Source: Candidatus Woesearchaeota archaeon (GTDB lineage Archaea; Nanobdellota; Nanobdellia; Woesearchaeales; BS150m-G63). Taken from it: DNA of 61,155 nucleotides. The notes under the pieces were generated by a model, which saw only the letters and a program-made list of their open reading frames with translations, had not been told where the DNA came from and ran no database searches. Below, piece by piece: positions 24,820 through 32,853 of this stretch. The DNA is taken from positions 1-61,155 of the forward strand of contig JADHVD010000007.1 in the NCBI GenBank assembly GCA_016784165.1, read 5' to 3'. Within the stretch, counting starts at the first letter, position 1; each line of letters opens with the position of its first letter. The position numbers were made by a program, and so were the translations under genes.

Positions 24820-25332
24820 TTATTTACCCCTCAATTCATAAACTCTATCTTTCATATTTTGATAATATTCTTTCATCAATATCTCGAGTCCATCTTTGTT
24901 TTTTTTGAGAAAATCTTGGGTTGTGTTTTTTAAAACATTTAATTGGGATTTTGAATCCATTTCACTTACTCTTTTGTTGATAACTATTGTTGCAATACTA
25001 TCAGGCAATGCTTCAGAAGTAACATACATCACTTTTGCAAGATCAATAGAATATTTAGAAATATCGTCTGTTTCAATAATCTTATCAATAAAATTTTGTG
25101 ATACCTCTCCAACATCTGTAGTAAATACATCCACAGTTGACTCTTTGGCTGAATTATAGCTGTCAGAAATCTTATCAGAAACATTTAATTTATCACCAAC
25201 ATAAAGTGCAGATGCAATAAGTGTTCCTGCAAAAAGCGTTTTCCAAATTCCTGTTTTATTCAAATAATTTTTTTTAGGTTTTCCAATAATTTTTTCAATA
25301 TTTTCCTTTTCTTTTTCATTTTCCTTTTCCAT
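24820..25332 (-). CDS. Single-span membrane protein with helical C-terminal domain
   Basis: 170 residues. A very charged N-terminus (Lys/Glu repeats, about 1-25) precedes one membrane span (about 30-46, WKTLFAGTLIASALYVG). A mainly helical domain of about 120 residues follows. It begins 2 bp after the stop of the Lrp-type regulator gene. No family recognised. A membrane anchor for the nuclease or the ATPase assembly is possible but unsupported. Confidence 0.62.
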   Translation of the reverse strand: MEKENEKEKENIEKIIGKPKKNYLNKTGIWKTLFAGTLIASALYVGDKLNVSDKISDSYNSAKESTVDVFTTDVGEVSQNFIDKIIETDDISKYSIDLAKVMYVTSEALPDSIATIVINKRVSEMDSKSQLNVLKNTTQDFLKKNKDGLEILMKEYYQNMKDRVYELRGK

Positions 25333-25333
25333 T

Positions 25334-25798
25334 TTAAACCTCCTTGATTAATCCAATTAGTTCTGGTTGACTAAGAAAACTTTCTCTTTTGATATCTTCA
25401 ATAACAAAAAAATCTTCTTTTTTTTCTATATTAAACTCCTCGAGTTGTTCTGTAAATTTTTCCATCCCTTTTAGATCACGAAAAATGGTTTCTATCAATA
25501 AACTATATCCATTGGTAACTGTTGATATAGCATTCACATTGTGATTTTTTTGTAAATAATCCACCACTTTTTCTTTTTCATCTTTAGGAATCTTCAACAA
25601 ACTCTTTACCATAACATTAAATCCCAACTTATTGAAGTCTATCAGTGCAGTATGTTTTAAGATGAAACCCTCTTCATATCTTTTTAACCTATCAAATAAT
25701 GTGCTTATTGGCACACCAGTTTGTTTAGCTATTTTAGTTAAACTTACACGTGCATTTTCCCTTAAATGCGAAAGGAATATGAGTTCTTTTTCGTCCAA
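25334..25798 (-). CDS. Lrp/AsnC-family transcriptional regulator
   Basis: N-terminal winged helix (LSHLRENARVSLTKIAKQTGVPISTLFDRLKRYEEGFIL, residues 8-48) followed by an RAM/ACT-like alpha-beta domain to about residue 150. Length (154 aa) is typical. It is the first gene of the leftward operon leading into the membrane and nuclease genes. The palindromic box 64-79 bp before its ATG recurs at three other promoters, so this protein is the best candidate for binding it; Lrp proteins commonly autoregulate through such sites. Confidence 0.87.
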   Translation of the reverse strand: MDEKELIFLSHLRENARVSLTKIAKQTGVPISTLFDRLKRYEEGFILKHTALIDFNKLGFNVMVKSLLKIPKDEKEKVVDYLQKNHNVNAISTVTNGYSLLIETIFRDLKGMEKFTEQLEEFNIEKKEDFFVIEDIKRESFLSQPELIGLIKEV

Positions 25799-25841
25799 TT
25801 TTATCTCCTACATCTTTGATTGTTATAAGTTTTAAACTTTT

Positions 25842-25880
25842 AAGAATTAATAAAGATGTGCTGTAGTGTTTGTTACAACA
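25842..25880 (-). promoter_or_regulatory. 39-bp promoter block with TGTA-N8-TACA box (copy 3)
   Basis: Contains TGTAGTGTTTGTTACA (25862-25877) beside a TATA-like CTTTATTAATT on the minus strand, upstream of the Lrp-type gene. The entire 39 bp recurs exactly at 32756-32794. Confidence 0.75.
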
Positions 25881-25945
25881 CAACATCAAAAGAAGGAGAT
25901 TAATCAATTATTAAAATTTTAAAACATACTGAATTATTTTTAACT

Positions 25946-27115
25946 TCAATTTTTTAATTTCTTATAAGCATCACGGAAAGGAATTCCTTTTTTTACTAAG
26001 TTAAGTGCTTTTTCAGTCGCATACAATTCAGAAGTCATTGCTTTAGCTAGAGCTAACTTGTTTGGTTTAAGATTTTTAACTACCAAATTAATTATTTTTA
26101 ACACAGATTTTGATATTTCTATCCCTTTCATCAAAGGTTCTTTCATTAATTGTAAATCTCGATTATAACCTGATGGTAAATTTGAGTATAATAAAGAAAT
26201 CTCAAAAATTTTTGGTTGTATTAATTTAGTTTTTCCTTTAACTAATTCTAAAACATCATAATTTTTTTTCTGAGGCATTATTGAACTCCCAGTACAAAAT
26301 TCATCTGGAAGGGTGAAAAAATTAAATTCAGATGTTGTAAATAATAATAAATCTGTTGATAATTTATTTATTGTCATCATTGATTGGTTTATGGCTGATA
26401 AAACTGCTATCTCATATTTTCCATGACTATTCTGCACATATAATGCATGTTTATGTGGGATTTTGAATCCCAACTCATTTGTTGTTAACTGTTTATCTAT
26501 TTCAATTGGTAATCCGTAACCTGCTGCACTTCCTAGAGGGTTTTTATCTATTAAAGATAGTGCTTGAGTTATTGATTGAATATCATCTTCCAACATTTCT
26601 TTAAATGATAGTATCCATTCGCTTACTGAATAAGGCATTGCTTTCTGCATATGAGTGTAACCAGGCATTGGAATTCCACTGTGTTTTTTGCTGAAAGCAT
26701 CTAGCTCTTTGATTAAATCTAAGATTGATTTTTTTATCATATCCAATTCATCTTTACAGTAAAGCAAAAGGTCTGTCATAACCTGATCATTTCTTGATTT
26801 TCCTGTATGGATCTTTTTTCCTATATTTCCTAATTTTTTTGTTAAGAATTCTTCAATTGCTGTATGAACATCTTCTTGCTCTTTTTTTATTTTGAATTTT
26901 CCTTTTTGTGCTAATTTATTAATTTGATTTAATGTTTTTATGATTTTTTCTAATTCTGTTTTTGATAAAATGTTTATTTTATTAAGCATTTTTGCGTGAG
27001 CTAAATTTACTTTAATATCATATTTCAATAGTTTTTGATCTAATACAAAGTCATTTTCTACTGTAAATGTTTCAATTTCCTTGTTTAATTGATGATTTTT
27101 TTGCCAAAGTTTCAT
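25946..27115 (-). CDS. argH: Argininosuccinate lyase
   Basis: Cleaves argininosuccinate to arginine and fumarate, the last step of arginine synthesis. Family signatures are clear: HTGKSRNDQVMTD near residue 95, PGYTHMQKAMP near 150 and the GSSIMPQKKNYD signature near 268. At 389 residues it is shorter than the usual 450-470, missing the end of the C-terminal domain. Active-site residues seem intact. It lies 75 bp downstream of argG with the same orientation. Confidence 0.93.
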   Translation of the reverse strand: MKLWQKNHQLNKEIETFTVENDFVLDQKLLKYDIKVNLAHAKMLNKINILSKTELEKIIKTLNQINKLAQKGKFKIKKEQEDVHTAIEEFLTKKLGNIGKKIHTGKSRNDQVMTDLLLYCKDELDMIKKSILDLIKELDAFSKKHSGIPMPGYTHMQKAMPYSVSEWILSFKEMLEDDIQSITQALSLIDKNPLGSAAGYGLPIEIDKQLTTNELGFKIPHKHALYVQNSHGKYEIAVLSAINQSMMTINKLSTDLLLFTTSEFNFFTLPDEFCTGSSIMPQKKNYDVLELVKGKTKLIQPKIFEISLLYSNLPSGYNRDLQLMKEPLMKGIEISKSVLKIINLVVKNLKPNKLALAKAMTSELYATEKALNLVKKGIPFRDAYKKLKN

Positions 27116-27189
27116 TTTGTTTTCCTCTTAAAAAATAAAAAAATTAGCAAGAAGAATAAATTCTTCAAGCCGAATTTTAAAAATAAAAT

Positions 27190-28440
27190 TCAATCAAAAT
27201 ATTTTTTCTTGTGTTTATCCAGTATGGCCTTGTGAGCCTTTAAACGGATAGCATTGATATTTATGAATCCTTCAGAGTCTTTTTGATTGAATCCTCCCTC
27301 TATATCCATACTAGATAGGTCCTTATCATAAAGCGAACTTGGAGATTCTCTTCCTAAAATCTTCACATTCCCCTTATATAATAAAAGGTGCACAATTCCA
27401 TCTATCATTTCCTGGCTTTTATTTATTGATCCCATCAAAAAATCCATCTCTGGAGAAAACCAAAAACCATTATACACTATCTCGCTGAATTGTGGACTTA
27501 ACATATCTCTTAATTTCATCACTTCTCTATCCATCGCTATTCCTTCAAGATCATGGTGGGCATCCCAAAGAATTGTTGCTCCAGGTGATTCATAGATTCC
27601 TCTACTTTTGATTCCCACAAACCGATTTTCAACCATATCTATTACGCCAACCCCATTTATAGAACCCAATTCATTGAGGTATGTAAAAAGCTCTAAAGAT
27701 TCTGTTTTTACTGTTTTATCTTCTTTATTTATCACTTTGATGGGTATTCCATCTTTGAAGTGTATTTCTATTTCTGTCTCTTTATCAGGTGCAGATTTTA
27801 AGCTATTGCAGTATTTCAGGATATCATCTTTTGGTTTGAATAATGGATCCTCTAAGATTCCTGCTTCATGGCTTATATGCAATAAGTTTGCATCTTCACT
27901 GTATGGCTTTTCTTTTGATTGTTCTATATCGATGTTATACTTTTCAGCATAATTCAACATATCTGTTCTTCCCTTAAATTGTGAAAGAAATTCTCCATCT
28001 TTCCATGGCGCAAACACTTTTATATCTGGATCTAATGCATAATAAGATAATTCAAAACGGACTTGGTCATTTCCCTTTCCTGTTGATCCATGAGACACAT
28101 ATTCTGCGTTTTCTTTATGTGCAATTTCTATTTGTTTTTTTGCTATTAAAGGTCTTGCTAAACTTGTTCCAAGCAAGTATTTTCCTTCATAGATTGCGTT
28201 TGCTTTTAATGCTGGGAAGATATATTCGTCAACAAATTCTTTCTTTAAGTCTTCGACATATACTTTACTCGCTCCGGTTTTCAATGCTTTTTCTTCTATT
28301 GCCTTAAAATCATCTGGTTGTCCAACATCAGCTACATAAGCAATCACTTCATAGTTTTTATTGATTAACCATTTCAAGATTACAGATGTATCTAAGCCAC
28401 CACTGTAAGCCAAGACAATTTTTGTTTTTTTATTTTCCAT
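27190..28440 (-). CDS. argG: Argininosuccinate synthase
   Basis: Joins citrulline and aspartate with ATP to give argininosuccinate. The ATP-pyrophosphatase loop AYSGGLDTS is at the N-terminus, followed by [14 protein letters not shown] and other family motifs over about 415 residues, the usual length. The ATG at 28440 follows a good ribosome-binding site (GGAGG, 8-9 nt). An ATG five codons upstream contains that site and is less likely. With argH it gives the last two arginine steps; no earlier arg genes are in the window. Confidence 0.95.
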   Translation of the reverse strand: MENKKTKIVLAYSGGLDTSVILKWLINKNYEVIAYVADVGQPDDFKAIEEKALKTGASKVYVEDLKKEFVDEYIFPALKANAIYEGKYLLGTSLARPLIAKKQIEIAHKENAEYVSHGSTGKGNDQVRFELSYYALDPDIKVFAPWKDGEFLSQFKGRTDMLNYAEKYNIDIEQSKEKPYSEDANLLHISHEAGILEDPLFKPKDDILKYCNSLKSAPDKETEIEIHFKDGIPIKVINKEDKTVKTESLELFTYLNELGSINGVGVIDMVENRFVGIKSRGIYESPGATILWDAHHDLEGIAMDREVMKLRDMLSPQFSEIVYNGFWFSPEMDFLMGSINKSQEMIDGIVHLLLYKGNVKILGRESPSSLYDKDLSSMDIEGGFNQKDSEGFININAIRLKAHKAILDKHKKKYFD

Positions 28441-28523
28441 ATTATGTTCCTCCATAATTTAGTTTTTAAACTTTTTATTTGTTTAACAAAAAATGACTTA
28501 TTTAATCCAATGAATGAATCCTA

Positions 28524-28552
28524 TTGCCTTCTAGTTAGGCAAGAAATCTTGC
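28524..28552. promoter_or_regulatory. Overlapping hairpins between argG and the ACT-domain gene
   Basis: TTGCCT (28524-28529) can pair with AGGCAA (28537-28542), or GCAAG (28539-28543) with CTTGC (28548-28552). The two share bases, so only one can form at a time. The element lies 84-112 bp before argG. Whether it is transcribed is unknown. Confidence 0.4.
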
Positions 28553-28711
28553 AAGTTTCATTAATTTTTTTGATTTTTGGATTAATTAACATTTTAATTC
28601 AAAAATAAGATTATTAATATTCTTTATAAGTTTATCGTCTAAGAATGGACATTTTATGACATTATTGTCCGAAACAAAACATTTAAATATGTGCAGATAT
28701 TGGTGGTTATT

Positions 28712-29341
28712 ATGAATATACAAAAAGCTGTTGAAGAATATGTTTTAGGTTCAAAAAGCATAGTGGATTGCCTAAAAAATGGACTTGTGAATTATTCTGC
28801 TTTAAGTAGGAATATCTCTAAAGAATTAAAACTAAAAGAGAAAGATTTTGATGCTGTTTTAGTTGCTTGCAGACGTTATGCTGATAAATTAAAGAAAAAA
28901 AATGGTTTTGAAAGACAGATTAAAAATTTACTTAAAAACAGTAAACTAGAAATCAAAAACAAAGTAGCCGTAGCTGTTGTTGAAAAAAATATATTTTTCA
29001 ATAATCTTATTGAATTACAGAAAGAAATTAAAAAAAAGGATGAATTATTTAGAATTATTGAAGGATTAAATGCTATAACAATAATAACTAGTGAAGAATT
29101 TGTCTATAAATTAAAAGTTTTATTCAAAAACAAGATAATAAATATCAATTTAGGTATGGTGGAAGTCACATTAAAAAGTTCAGAAGAATTAGAAGAAGTA
29201 CCTGGTGTGATGGCCTACCTTTATTCTTTATTTGGTGAAAAAGGAATAAATATTATTGAAACTATGAGTTGTTGGACTGATACCATTTTTGTTATAGATG
29301 AAAAAGATTTAACACCAGTTATGGAATTATTAAGATTTTAG
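28712..29341 (+). CDS. ACT-domain protein, possible amino-acid-responsive regulator
   Basis: From the ATG at 28712 the protein has about 209 residues. The N-terminal 65 residues are helical and HTH-like (NYSALSRNISKELKLKEKDFDAVLVACRRYADKL). The C-terminus is an ACT domain (VPGVMAYLYSLFGEKGINIIETMSCWTDTIFVID). ACT domains bind amino acids. It diverges from argG, so regulation of arginine synthesis is a reasonable guess. A TATA-like ATTTAAATATG lies about 25 nt before this ATG, fitting a leaderless start rather than the GTG at 28691. Confidence 0.75.
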   Translation: MNIQKAVEEYVLGSKSIVDCLKNGLVNYSALSRNISKELKLKEKDFDAVLVACRRYADKLKKKNGFERQIKNLLKNSKLEIKNKVAVAVVEKNIFFNNLIELQKEIKKKDELFRIIEGLNAITIITSEEFVYKLKVLFKNKIININLGMVEVTLKSSEELEEVPGVMAYLYSLFGEKGINIIETMSCWTDTIFVIDEKDLTPVMELLRF

Positions 29342-29538
29342 ATGTTATTGAGATAATTCGCAACAACAGCTATTCCTGCACCCCTTGGTTTTGTTGCTTC
29401 TGCAGAATATGGATTCACCAATTTTTACCCTTTTATCTAAATCTTATCATTTACAAAACCAACAATGTGTGCAACTTTTTCATTATCAGATATTTCTGAT
29501 TCTTTTTTTAATGATCTGGTTGTGCATGTATTTATCAT
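29338..29538 (-). pseudogene. Broken leftward gene, unidentified
   Basis: A good AGGAGG ribosome-binding site and ATG (29538) open a frame that is stopped by TAG after 33 codons and by TAA four codons later. It then continues in the same frame as VNPYSAEATKPRGAGIAVV up to a TAA that overlaps the stop of the ACT gene. The well-formed second part suggests a real protein end interrupted by nonsense mutations. I cannot name the family. Confidence 0.5.
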
Positions 29539-29553
29539 TTTTATGCCTCCTAC

Positions 29554-29808
29554 TTAGTTTAATTTTCCCATTATTATTCTATTCTTATCTGTAATCCTGG
29601 GATTAATATTTCTTAAGATTATATTGTAACCATTATTTTGAGCATGTATGATTCTTGCAGTATCTATTATGTCAGTTTTATCCTCAAGGTATTGTAGAAT
29701 TGAATCATCAATATGAGTTGAATCTGAATGACAACAAGGCATAACAGCAAAAGAAGAGTTTTGTTCTATACTCTTATTAATTATTATGTCTGTTAATTTC
29801 AATTGTGT
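29554..29808 (-). pseudogene. C-terminal fragment, possibly of a methyltransferase
   Basis: The open frame has no ATG at its left-facing start (TTG only, with a stop just upstream). It contains FAVMPCCHS and DIIDTARIIHAQNNGYNIILRNINP, which recall the last strands of class I methyltransferase-like proteins. The N-terminal SAM-binding part is missing. It lies 16 bp upstream of the broken gene at 29338-29538 and looks like part of the same decayed segment. Confidence 0.4.
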
Positions 29809-29923
29809 TTAAGTTCTAAAAAATAATGGATAGGTTCTAGTCGTTCCGACATTTAGTTTTTACTTCGTAAAAGAATTTTATCTTTCTATGGGATGAGTTC
29901 CTAAAAACAAAAAAATAAAAAGA

Positions 29924-30385
29924 TTACAATAAATTGAATTTTTTCAAGATAACTATATATGCATCTTTCCTAATTTTCAAATTTAGATTATATATCTCTT
30001 CAGGTAATATCCACTTTAAACCAGAAAATTCCTCTTGATCAAATTCAAAATTACTTTCACCGTTATAATCTATTAAAAATGGATGTAACTTCACTTCAAA
30101 TTCAGGAATCCCTTTTTCATCTCTAAAGTAATAAGGTACGTTTTCCTTAAGTTCTGTAATTACCATACTGTTATTTAAATTTAAATTTAATTCTTCTTTC
30201 AATTCTCTTGTTAATGCTTCTGTAGCGGTCTCTCCATCGTCAATTCCCCCTTGAGGAAATTTCCATGAATGACTGTCAACAGTCTTAGAATTACCTGAAT
30301 TAACTCTTTCAGAAAAACCAATCAAAATTTTTCCTTCTTTATTCTTTAATATTCCCAATACAGTATTTCTATTTTTTAATGCCAT
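29924..30385 (-). CDS. NUDIX hydrolase, RppH-like
   Basis: The NUDIX box is complete: GGIDDGETATEALTRELKEEL (G...E...RELKEE, about residues 47-67), preceded by WKFPQ as in RppH/Ap4A hydrolases. These enzymes hydrolyse nucleoside diphosphates linked to another moiety, such as RNA 5' ends or dinucleotide polyphosphates. The 153-residue length is normal. It is the last gene of a three-gene leftward operon with a thymidylate-kinase-like protein and an oxidoreductase. Confidence 0.88.
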   Translation of the reverse strand: MALKNRNTVLGILKNKEGKILIGFSERVNSGNSKTVDSHSWKFPQGGIDDGETATEALTRELKEELNLNLNNSMVITELKENVPYYFRDEKGIPEFEVKLHPFLIDYNGESNFEFDQEEFSGLKWILPEEIYNLNLKIRKDAYIVILKKFNLL

Positions 30386-30414
30386 TTTTCATTTTTCTCC
30401 ATCTAATATTTTAA

Positions 30415-31071
30415 TTAATCATAAATCACTTTGTTAACAATCCCCTTTACTTCTTCATGTATCTGACTTTCTTTTTTTGTTCCATCTAATCTGTAAAGTT
30501 TTATTTGTTTTGGAACAAGCTCAAAAGTAGCAGTCCAGTGTTCATAGCTTGTTAAAACAACTTTTCTTCTAAATTCTGCTTTTTCAGGATTATCATACGA
30601 GTTCCTAGTTAATAAAGTTTCTTTTGGAACATCTAAAACAAAATATATCTTGGGGTGGACAGTGAGTTCTTTTAAACAGCTTTCAAAAGGTAAAAAGGAA
30701 TTTTGCTTTCTTAACATGTACCATCTTGAAAGATGAGAACGGTCTAATAAAACAATTCCCATCTGATCTTTTTTTTTTGCTTCAGCAGAAAGTTCAACGC
30801 ATCTTAAATAATTTTCTGATGCAAGAATATTTGCAGCGAATGTCCAATCATCAATTGATTTTTTTTCTTTTTTCTGCCATTGTTGCCAAAAACTAGATAT
30901 GGGATCGTAAAAATTAGAGGAACCTAAACCAGGTCTACTACCATCCCCCTTTAAAACTTCAACAAGATAATCATCTGATTCAAAAGAGTCTCTTAATAAT
31001 TTAATTTGTGTTCCTTTTCCTGCACGATTTAATCCATCAAATGAAATAATTAATAAGTCTTCTAACCTCAT
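30415..31071 (-). CDS. Thymidylate-kinase-like P-loop kinase
   Basis: The P-loop reads DGLNRAGKGTQ (about residues 11-21), followed by the DRSHLSRW segment (about 125), as in dTMP kinase-like proteins. The protein has 218 residues. The substrate-binding and LID motifs are less standard than in housekeeping Tmk, so another nucleotide or polyphosphate substrate is possible. It overlaps the oxidoreductase gene by 4 bp and precedes the NUDIX gene by 29 bp. Confidence 0.78.
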   Translation of the reverse strand: MRLEDLLIISFDGLNRAGKGTQIKLLRDSFESDDYLVEVLKGDGSRPGLGSSNFYDPISSFWQQWQKKEKKSIDDWTFAANILASENYLRCVELSAEAKKKDQMGIVLLDRSHLSRWYMLRKQNSFLPFESCLKELTVHPKIYFVLDVPKETLLTRNSYDNPEKAEFRRKVVLTSYEHWTATFELVPKQIKLYRLDGTKKESQIHEEVKGIVNKVIYD

Positions 31072-32528
31072 TTTATTTTAATCCCCATTTTTGCGTTTTT
31101 ATTATGATATTGTGAGACAATAGATTTATAAATTAAAGAAGTAATTAAAGAACCCATTCGATGAGTTAAAAAGTCTGAGGTCATATCTTTTCTTTTTCTT
31201 TTGCCTTCTAAAAATTCAACAAATTCTAAAAAACCTTTAGCCCTCGCATCTTCTTGATGACCTCGTGATTTATCGCTCATTATTTTTTTATTTAAATCTT
31301 TGACACTAATCTTTTCAAAAGTCTTACCACCAATCATTTTTGTATTTCTAAATACATAAAGATCTAAATGATATTCTCCACCAACATCATACAGTCCTTG
31401 ATTTTTATTAGGGTTCACTTCCTTAGATTGATAACTATGATAATGAATTGCTTGAAATGGTCCTTGTTGAATAATATGTGTTTCTTGTCGTACCCGACCA
31501 TTGCCTTTATACAAATCTCTTCCTTTAGCAGTAACCCAATCTCTTTGAGCAAACCCATTATGAGCCAAATTAATACTAGCAAGAGTAATTGTTTTATCTT
31601 TATTCTTAAATTCTAGATTGGTGAATGCATCAACTTCACCATAATTTTCCATTAATTTTCCATAATCTTTTTTTGAAAATTTATTATGTTTATTAAACAA
31701 TTTTTTGCCAAATAATTTTTCGTAATCTGTTAAATTAAGCTGTTGTAAAAAATCTAATGGCCTAACAACTGTCGAATAAGCAGTTACTTCATCATAAAGT
31801 TTATCTTTTGAATAACTAGGATTAATTAAGAAAGGGACTATATCAAAAAAATGATAGCCAGAATGCGAACATTTCCCATAACCTTGACAATAGGGGTGAT
31901 ATATTTGTTCTACAATTTCCGTAGGCATTCTCCATTGACCATCACAATGAAAAGATTGTATTGAAGTTACTGGACAATTAGTTTTTTTATAACAATCTTC
32001 TATCAATTTCTTAATTTTTTTGAATGCTGGATGGAATCTTCTTTGTGACATCAAAGAAAATGAAATTTTTGTTTTATTTTTATATATCTTAGCTAAATCA
32101 TCATAATCTGTCAGAATTTTTTTTGCAAGATTAGCTTTTGTAGATACTTCTTGATAAGTTGAGACTGGTTTATCAAGCAAAATAGATAAATTCTTTTTCA
32201 GTGCCCACTTAGAATACATAACATGCGTAAGTGGTTCTGTTGAAATAATAACTCCATTAATGTCATATTTTTTTACGAACCCATCTAATTTTTTTTCAAC
32301 AAAGGGATGTAATCTTTCATAACTCATATGTGCTTCTTTGATAAAATAAGTTCCACAATTTAGTGATTTTAAAAAATGGTTAATATCTTCTTCCTTTTCT
32401 TTAATACCCACAATACATTTTACATTAACCCTATTTTTATACTTACTAAGCAATGGGACATAAATTCTTTTTGCATGTGGTCCGCACCCAATTAATAAAA
32501 TATTAATTTTTGATTTTTTTAAATCCAT
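31068..32528 (-). CDS. Gfo/Idh/MocA-family oxidoreductase
   Basis: N-terminal Rossmann fold with INILLIGCGPHAKR, then VIISTEPLTHVMYSKWAL and LLDKPVS, the counterpart of the EKP motif of this NAD(P)-dependent sugar oxidoreductase family. The C-terminal region (about residues 180-486) is much longer than usual and contains a Cys/His-rich insertion (YHPYCQGYGKCSHSGYHFFD). Start chosen at ATG 32528, seven codons inside a TTG-initiated frame. Linked to the kinase and NUDIX genes. Substrate unknown. Confidence 0.8.
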   Translation of the reverse strand: MDLKKSKINILLIGCGPHAKRIYVPLLSKYKNRVNVKCIVGIKEKEEDINHFLKSLNCGTYFIKEAHMSYERLHPFVEKKLDGFVKKYDINGVIISTEPLTHVMYSKWALKKNLSILLDKPVSTYQEVSTKANLAKKILTDYDDLAKIYKNKTKISFSLMSQRRFHPAFKKIKKLIEDCYKKTNCPVTSIQSFHCDGQWRMPTEIVEQIYHPYCQGYGKCSHSGYHFFDIVPFLINPSYSKDKLYDEVTAYSTVVRPLDFLQQLNLTDYEKLFGKKLFNKHNKFSKKDYGKLMENYGEVDAFTNLEFKNKDKTITLASINLAHNGFAQRDWVTAKGRDLYKGNGRVRQETHIIQQGPFQAIHYHSYQSKEVNPNKNQGLYDVGGEYHLDLYVFRNTKMIGGKTFEKISVKDLNKKIMSDKSRGHQEDARAKGFLEFVEFLEGKRKRKDMTSDFLTHRMGSLITSLIYKSIVSQYHNKNAKMGIKIK

Positions 32529-32591
32529 CTTTAATGTTAAAATCAACAAATTTTATATTGTTTTATTTTCCCTACTCTTATGAATAGATGA

Positions 32592-32687
32592 TTATGATTT
32601 AAAATAAATTTCTCCTAAATTATTGAAATTTATTCGTTTTTTCCCGGAAGGAATTCCATCTTTTTGTAATCTTTTTGTTATTTTCAT
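32592..32687 (-). CDS. Possible 31-residue basic peptide
   Basis: A frame starting MKITKRLQKDGIPSGKKRIN lies in the 325-bp gap upstream of the oxidoreductase gene and downstream of the 39-bp promoter block. There is no clear ribosome-binding site. It could be a leader peptide, a gene remnant or chance. The rest of the gap has AT-rich sequence and TTCC/GGAA-rich inverted repeats (32641-32657) but no other gene. Confidence 0.2.
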   Translation of the reverse strand: MKITKRLQKDGIPSGKKRINFNNLGEIYFKS

Positions 32688-32755
32688 TTTTTTTCGTAAA
32701 TATTTTGGTTTTTCCGAAAATTATTTTTCATTTTGATTATGATACTAAATCATTC

Positions 32756-32794
32756 AAGAATTAATAAAGATGTGCTGTAGTGTTTGTTACAACA
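32756..32794 (-). promoter_or_regulatory. 39-bp promoter block with TGTA-N8-TACA box (copy 4)
   Basis: Exact copy of 25842-25880, with TGTAGTGTTTGTTACA at 32776-32791. Orientation points toward the leftward oxidoreductase/kinase/NUDIX operon, 228 bp away. The rightward antiporter gene starts 60 bp on the other side. Confidence 0.72.
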
Positions 32795-32853
32795 AGAGGT
32801 ATAATAACAATAAAAACAAAAATAATTTAAACAACATAATAAACCAATTAATC

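Noticed and set aside
1355-25900. The cluster as an integrated element bounded by tRNA-Ser att sites
   Set aside because: The tRNA 3' copy is only 141 bp from the original, no matching copy was seen near 25800-25945, and there is no integrase. Kept only as a question.
28691-28711. GTG start for the ACT-domain protein
   Set aside because: The TATA-like box overlaps this codon; the ATG at 28712 has the expected leaderless spacing.
32770-32853. Upstream extension of the CaCA antiporter
   Set aside because: It translates the promoter repeat and a low-complexity Asn/Lys stretch; the ATG at 32854 begins the first membrane helix.
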